DNA of 64,000 bases, taken from the NCBI GenBank assembly GCA_965644315.1, contig CBFFRQ010000089.1, positions 124,001 through 188,000 of the forward strand, given 5' to 3'. Under the pieces are notes generated by a model. It made no database searches. It saw nothing but the letters and a program-made list of their open reading frames with translations, and was not told the origin of the DNA. This DNA comes from Caecitellus pseudoparvulus (Eukaryota; Bigyra: Bicosoecida). The first letter of the stretch is position 1; each line of letters starts with the position of its first letter. The position numbers and the translations under genes are program-made. Below are positions 63,401-64,000 of the stretch, in pieces.

Positions 63401-64000
63401 CGTCGCCATCGAGATCTGGCGCAACATCAGAAACGCGCAACTTTCCGCCGTCGAAAGCCGCGTCTTCCCAAAAGCCTCCCGCCTCCAGAAACTGGACGCC
63501 TCGTGGAAGCTGTTCATCATCGTAGTCAATCGCAAACACGCCACCTTGGTTTGAAGCAGCTCCTGGAGCGCTGACGAAAACCACAGCGCAGTCGGGGCAG
63601 AACAATGATCCTCGCGTCGCGGCGAGTGACTCGCCTGCCAGGAAAGATTCCGGGAGCATGCCGCTCAAGACGCCTTCGTCATTGTCCATGAAGAAATGGA
63701 GCCTCGTGAGGTGCAGGATGTTGCCATCCCAAGCCACACCAAAGTGCCCCACCCAGCCCCGGCCACCCTCATGGTGCGGCGCGCCCACCACGAGCTCCGC
63801 CACATCGGAGTCTCGCGGAGGAAGCGCGACGACGGCAGAGCCCATCCTGTCTCCTTCATTCAGGTGCTCAGAGGCGTTCACTTCGATGTTGTATGCGGAG
63901 CCGACGATGGTGCAGTGGGCGACTTCAACCGTGTCAGTGAGTCCCACAAGCGCGAGCCTCCCTCGACCCCAGCCAGGCATGCCGATGGCGTACTCGTCAG
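54486..64000 (-). CDS. Giant FG-GAP (integrin-alpha-like) surface protein with Ser/Thr stalk and polytopic membrane domain (5' incomplete)
   Basis: The frame runs off the right edge. The first ATG seen (63980) is preceded in frame by DEYAIG, which still looks like coding sequence. At least 3,164 residues, numbered from that Met. Residues 1-1660 hold many FG-GAP repeats with calcium loops such as DLDGDGLPELLL, DVDLDGVPDLLV, DIDRDGCPDVAI and DLNGDGVPDLLL (nine clear loops), implying beta-propellers like the integrin alpha headpiece. A Ser/Thr/Val stalk (about 1663-2380) includes about 24 copies of a 20-residue repeat. A Cys cluster (GCQPGHRGLACQACDDGW, then CRQCP; about 2413-2447), about seven or more hydrophobic segments (about 2450-2850) and a Lys/Arg-rich tail ending GVTTRR follow. 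The plan parallels the lectin protein at 20099-31482. Likely an adhesion or sensing receptor. Confidence 0.87.
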   Translation of the reverse strand, partial: DEYAIGMPGWGRGRLALVGLTDTVEVAHCTIVGSAYNIEVNASEHLNEGDRMGSAVVALPPRDSDVAELVVGAPHHEGGRGWVGHFGVAWDGNILHLTRLHFFMDNDEGVLSGMLPESFLAGESLAATRGSLFCPDCAVVFVSAPGAASNQGGVFAIDYDDEQLPRGVQFLEAGGFWEDAAFDGGKLRVSDVAPDLDGDGLPELLLHSPEGDDGTGAFLVAGLLGGVGRKPAVRLDGSEDSHLQLGVHFGSAAFLSANGASIQNGEHRQPLIAWGSVEPPQVTFGVLHVPAAEEWLPYSLALSNRPDVIRASNVVSELNIDAEAEGLPSSALGGLSLAIVRGLCHGDFAGRPDAFLLATGIPGEGPGNHGHVLVRYIDDRNLRPTSSPGGYLLIGGDFGVPPASFFGHDVASIGDVDLDGVPDLLVGAPESSLAFDHSAGDPGFVTIIYLRPDGSVDQHFTFPGPAGEGFGSGVTGIGDIDRDGCPDVAIGAFLHAGDEGAVFVYLLQPDRGSPFGDNAVLVPGDNLPTLEGMTGIGGDGQGWFGEGVAHVQAHLFDPELTTIAVSAPKSNGDLGSIIFLGIDTELSFQAHFSITSGTRDLYGTTLTFQEESFCTLRAAAGTFPATARTPSQTYSQLVQLPIQCRTEAFMLTVGGQRSDGQPPLMRFDTLGREKGGLGSDSFYEKPTLAFAGNFTQAMSSGHPAVIMGLPYDGVDAKGVVHFVEYHPLPDASPWTQRTPNHHALVPAQRCSIEAARFESHGDAAMAELRSNYSQSKNLGRAMLPFDALCDGTAEVFLGIPGARTVHGACSGGVGSYGGLVLGTLPPTVAPLAAFTHEDRLGTMPAAALYCSEEHQNCGAALALLGDVDGDGLPELAVGCSGKEYTETGEAILISRVLFDGQLELLHSINRNDDALPNGVIGSSHGESGFGMALAGLQEDLNADGVVDFVAGVPFAHDTDGGMVLTMFLHANGSLDSFAALELGSGGIPTLSSGARLGHSLVALGDVTGDGLRNGIAIAAPKADPPVVLLGLMLPDGHFEERLQISTGTTCTDGPGFDFSLVLPKAGEPSLHGGGVAPDLNGDGVPDLLLADIKGPSLEGATSHGTAAIVFLNSDFSVRSFEAIRPQHPQFLGANVLGQLEPSEGNTQWGHLAVLGLDGDQAGLSMYAGAWGHNAPDASSSGGLVRFTWVPPPSYAGGGVAAWTSMETEHAACVLQDGQELNPTLDPALSGLGAFSGGGAGETFGSSMAPLNDIDHNGVVDIAVGSALAVHESVQAGAVTILFMRDDFSVKSALRVDGNLGEWAALHESHALGHCGFSMAWAGNISNDGYGEFVVGCPSDLGMSGGAAIISLSYDAVVSSITPIDVGDVLDPELISYNGTAYQAKERLGHSVAVLNNGWLNGDKAVIAIGAPQTNAPGHAQIGAVILLVVDKDSMEFEHIAFIGVGCDNCEFPETDNLHLGSSVAAPGVIEDGGPADTLIISHDSPDVETSVFVVKLTGDLEHRDPVAASSTIANSAQPIDAAHPGKWLEWESLRVPDEDFGFVGSNMVLNTRPTEQANNLWLGSAANSNGGQGSLYVVVADTGEDPLAQLRRFHHIPQGYGAFDAIFDPTATNLGRPVLLGDINADGNMGIAFGSPFVRHGAYVDVGSVYFASIHIGRALQVAPHAWISSTATPTVSRTPTQTPTTLRTPSSSNTPTGTPLSVPSSTATVTVSGTSTAAVAPSSSKSAGATALSTLSPSGTSSATSSVTSTVSGTVPATSGVSPTGAATTTITPTGTSSVTSSVTSTRTATTTASRTASASVTASSSVASIATPTAGQSDTPILTVVATPSTSTSISSSGSASVTGSASVTPSISVSSSGSASVTGSASVTPSISVSSSGSASVTGSASVTPSISVSSSGSASVTGSASVTPSISVSSSGSASVTGSASVTPSISVSSSGSASVTGSASVTPSISVSSSGSASVTGSASVTPSISVSSSGSASVTGSASVTPSISVSSSGSASVTGSASVTPSISVSSSGSASVTGSASVTPSISVSSSGSASVTGSASVTPSISVSSSGSASVTGSASVTPSISVSSSGSASVTGSASVTPSISVSSSGSASVTGSASVTPSISVSSSGSASVTGSASVTPSISVSSSGSASVTGSASVTPSISVSSSGSASVTGSASVTPSISVSSSGSASVTGSASVTPSISVSSSGSASVTGSASVTPSISVSSSGSASVTGSASVTPSISVSSSGSASVTGSASVTPSISVSSSGSASVTGSASVTPSISVSSSGSASVTGSASVTPSISVSSSGSASVTGSTKNSVSTTATQTRSATPLSTTASSIAGTPLQSSTPLPTVSKSPSPSPTPQPSPPRSAWALTHASTNFSSHLQIAPHFSAQLACAQHCSSPQALILPCPRPGSCLPHTDVRLLTGCQPGHRGLACQACDDGWAARSPCTTCRQCPYNGVAPDVVKAGTTAAQVLLGLAMSLFAVHGYARAPDRVATTLFSGGLRLAMWYIGMAGQVALLAADTPGTLQATAHTLGHWADVCGMAQPWRAGQHQTLPPNGTMYASQPEPAQGVDVLGILGALTGRAGVATMPSAGCLTGGGNSRSPHDTANIIMAVYGAMLLCVSAAVLWCARPAPGKTWTTIFLLLAPAAYMQVVPSVIQGQARVVGLQPVWRGMSSPDDAAGHAADVGGYAASLTLQCLAATVGVLSVLAWRQWRRSEHLLPRGASIPAYCTMGYRMQYTPQQAVQLAQITGADKALQAAAVAAARASERACCGAGRLLPTHAFPALQMALVVLVAVMGSMTTSIVARLVCVGVGVAGSMALVQHRRPWALAELSDLDVLAHGGILVQVVCVGVGTVGGGLATAASIISGIGHVLVLLWLALAVARGYSGRARAVMLSMARRLRAWLPELSTASTRGGSRGQLGDVTDSQVPGVGSIVWALVQRCVRRGEMRPTASRPASDVLSVLGMVQEQGLDMETGMADVLGDSASTLMAMPSARDMHRSASVERVASQVGSQQHPLQALSSGASARIVQGANPLYQVGDGQHPLRGGRRGLGAAARESVPDLPAVQPEEVGTPSGEQQASAVVVSITPMTQRRASVVEAILSPESDAAQPQGDLQPSALEELRPSLQVDRRMSGGRHVDDRGRMSFTGSRQQRKSFQKSKRKLGVTTRR
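57078..58491 (-). repeat. 60-bp coding minisatellite, about 24 copies, in the FG-GAP protein stalk
   Basis: Unit of exactly 60 bp, about 23.6 copies, encoding SASVTPSISVSSSGSASVTG. All copies are identical except one position that is G (15 copies) or A (9 copies) on the plus strand. In the protein this is AGC versus AGT, both serine. The two versions are interspersed rather than blocked, as expected from repeated unequal exchange or conversion. The opposite strand is open throughout and would encode a hydrophobic repeat, but only as a by-product. Confidence 0.97.

Overview
The window is nuclear DNA from a GC-rich, gene-dense unicellular eukaryote. About forty spliceosomal introns could be placed by restoring conserved protein domains. 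Most are 50-120 bp, open with GTGCGT or a close relative, and end in CGCAG or ACAG. Eukaryote-only proteins (DOHH, prefoldin 5, notchless, PITH domain, NDUFA7, R2R3-Myb, RBR ubiquitin ligase) settle the domain of life. Flagellar-type EF-hand proteins, C-type lectin arrays and Ser/Thr 'SNTPSGT' stalks suggest a heterotrophic flagellate, for example a bicosoecid stramenopile such as Cafeteria or something like Thecamonas. The exact lineage is an inference.

Layout. 1-1531: the 3' end of a TRIP13/PCH2 ATPase and a calcyphosin-like EF-hand gene. 1796-5406: a head-to-tail duplication of a 1,772-bp unit, each carrying an identical unrecognised gene, closed by a third 67-bp stub. 5400-5700: an AT-rich island with a tRNA-Arg(TCT). 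5826-10866: a large, probably mitochondrial helical protein and a proline-rich protein with a short coiled coil. 10967-19746: a compact housekeeping block (PITH protein, myristoylation-type EF-hand protein, inositol monophosphatase, cationic amino-acid transporter, deoxyhypusine hydroxylase, prefoldin 5). 20099-31482: a 3,767-residue surface protein with about 14 C-type lectin-like domains. 32455-41431: R2R3-Myb, acyl-CoA oxidase-like protein, REX4-type exonuclease. 42549-48731: a single-exon DEAH helicase fused to an RBR ubiquitin ligase. 49328-53778: acyl-CoA-binding protein, notchless, complex I NDUFA7, Dpy-30 protein. 54486 to the window end: a giant FG-GAP (integrin-alpha-like) surface protein, 5' incomplete.

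Functional links. The acyl-CoA oxidase-like protein (ending AKL, a PTS1) and ACBP both belong to acyl-CoA metabolism. Notchless, REX4, DOHH and the DEAH-RBR protein concern ribosomes, translation or RNA. The two giant surface proteins have unrelated ectodomains but the same plan below them: low-complexity Ser/Thr stalk, a related cysteine cluster, a polytopic membrane domain and a basic tail. They look like members of one modular receptor or adhesion family and are the most interesting material here, together with the near-identical tandem unit bounded by palindromic 67-bp repeats.

Exon coordinates were set by eye from domain continuity, GT/GC...AG borders and frame arithmetic. No transcripts or database searches were available.
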